Assembly (NCBI GenBank): GCA_050013275.1
Contig: JBEKFO010000315.1
Location: forward strand, 1-5,153
Length of the DNA stretch: 5,153 bases
Direction of reading: 5' to 3'
From: Roseiarcus sp050013275
Lineage (GTDB): Bacteria; Pseudomonadota; Alphaproteobacteria; Rhizobiales; Beijerinckiaceae
Shown piece by piece: positions 4,578-5,153 of the stretch. The notes under the pieces are model-generated. The model made no database searches, had not been told where the DNA came from, and worked only from the letters and a program-made list of their open reading frames with translations. Within the stretch, counting starts at the first letter, position 1. Each line of letters opens with the position of its first letter. The position numbers and the translations under genes were made by a program.

Positions 4578-5153
4578 ATGGCGGCTATGGAAGCCGAGAC
4601 GATAGCGGGACGCGACGCGGAGCCGGCCGACGGCGGCGCCAAGCGGCGCCAGATCATGGACGGGGCGCGCGCCGTCTTCCTGAGCGCCGGTTTCGACGGC
4701 GCCAGCATGAACGACATCGCGCGCGCCGCGGGCGTCTCCAAGGGAACGCTCTACGCCTATTTCGACTCCAAGGAGCAATTGTTCGAAGCGCTCATTCGCG
4801 AGGAGCGAAGTCAGCAGGCCGAGCGGCTGTGCGCGTTTCCTATCGATCACATTGATCCGGCCTCTCAGCTGCACGGGTTCGGACGCCGCTTGGTCGAAAT
4901 GATGGCGCGGCCCGAAAACGTCGCGCAGGTGCGCGTCGTGATCGCCGCGACGGGGAGATTTCCGCGCCTCGGACAAGCGTTCTACGACGCGGGTCCGCGT
5001 TACGGCGTCCAACAGCTCGCGGCGCGGCTCCAGGGCTTTGTCGCGTCAGGCGCGCTGGAGATCTGCGACGTCGAACGCGCGGCGCGGCAGTTCATCGACC
5101 TGTGTCTGTCCGGCGTGCACAAGCGCCTGCTGTTCGGCGTCGTCGATTCGGTG
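4578..5153 (+). CDS. TetR/AcrR-family transcriptional repressor, divergent from emrAB (3' end cut by window edge)
   Basis: A DNA-binding repressor expected to control the adjacent efflux operon and itself. The open frame runs 192 codons to the window end with no stop. TetR proteins are usually 190-220 aa, so only a short tail is missing. The N-terminal helix-turn-helix domain is clear: RQIMDGARAVFLSAGFDGAS (24-43), MNDIARAAGVSKGTLYAYFD (44-63) with the recognition helix around 54-60, then SKEQLFEALI. The C-terminal ligand/dimer domain resembles the AefR-like TetR_C group, with MMARPENVAQVRVVIAATGR (108-127), FPRLGQAFYDAGP (128-140) and AARQFIDLCLSGVHKRLLFG (168-187). The start is uncertain: GGAGG (4571-4575) is only 2 nt before the ATG at 4578 but 11 nt before a second in-frame ATG at 4587, so the true protein may be three residues shorter. 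The family call is firm; the inducer is unknown. Confidence 0.95.
   Translation, partial: MAAMEAETIAGRDAEPADGGAKRRQIMDGARAVFLSAGFDGASMNDIARAAGVSKGTLYAYFDSKEQLFEALIREERSQQAERLCAFPIDHIDPASQLHGFGRRLVEMMARPENVAQVRVVIAATGRFPRLGQAFYDAGPRYGVQQLAARLQGFVASGALEICDVERAARQFIDLCLSGVHKRLLFGVVDSV

Noticed and set aside
4448..4741. Upstream extension of the emrA frame by 98 residues
   Set aside because: It would run through the operators and antisense to the TetR helix-turn-helix coding region. EmrA homology and proper domain order begin at the Met at 4447.

Overview
The window is GC-rich and densely coded, with strong G/C third-position bias. The protein styles (a TetR / EmrA / EmrB-type efflux locus, a bacterial Bax-inhibitor-1 protein and a Phd/VapC toxin-antitoxin pair) suggest an alphaproteobacterium, plausibly of the Hyphomicrobiales/Rhizobiales. 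That placement is inferred from composition and protein style only; no taxonomic marker is present.

Layout from left to right. (1) Positions 1-551 hold a type II toxin-antitoxin module on the minus strand. The Phd/YefM-type antitoxin (271-501) comes first, followed four bases later by a VapC/PIN toxin (start GTG at 266) that runs off the left edge. A perfect 8-bp inverted repeat built from two TAGCTA boxes (511-534) lies over the likely -10 region and looks like the autoregulatory operator. (2) A textbook intrinsic terminator (636-669, minus strand) closes the next gene, a seven-helix Bax-inhibitor-1/YbhL-family membrane protein (689-1459, minus). (3) A 121-bp spacer (1460-1580) holds a weak candidate promoter and a very GC-rich hairpin. 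(4) Positions 1581-4447 (minus) are a two-gene drug-efflux operon: an EmrA/HlyD-family periplasmic adaptor followed, with a 4-bp GTGA overlap, by an EmrB-like DHA2-family 14-helix MFS transporter. (5) A 130-bp divergent intergenic region (4448-4577) separates this operon from a TetR/AcrR-family repressor on the plus strand (4578 to the right edge, lacking only its C-terminus). The region contains two copies of a GACCGAAC/GTTCGGTC operator centred 62 bp apart, bracketing two overlapping divergent candidate promoters.

The working model is that the TetR-type protein binds both operators, repressing its own gene and the efflux operon, and is released by a ligand that the pump may also export. EmrA and EmrB would form an inner-membrane/periplasm assembly that needs an outer-membrane channel encoded elsewhere, since no TolC-like gene is in the window. 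The BI-1 gene may be read partly from the efflux transcript, because no convincing terminator follows emrB. The toxin-antitoxin pair is insulated from it by the terminator at 636-669.

I did not find a clearly new system. The most informative non-coding structures are the two operator arrangements. There is no stretch of more than 300 bases without a gene, and I saw no RNA genes, insertion sequences or CRISPR repeats.
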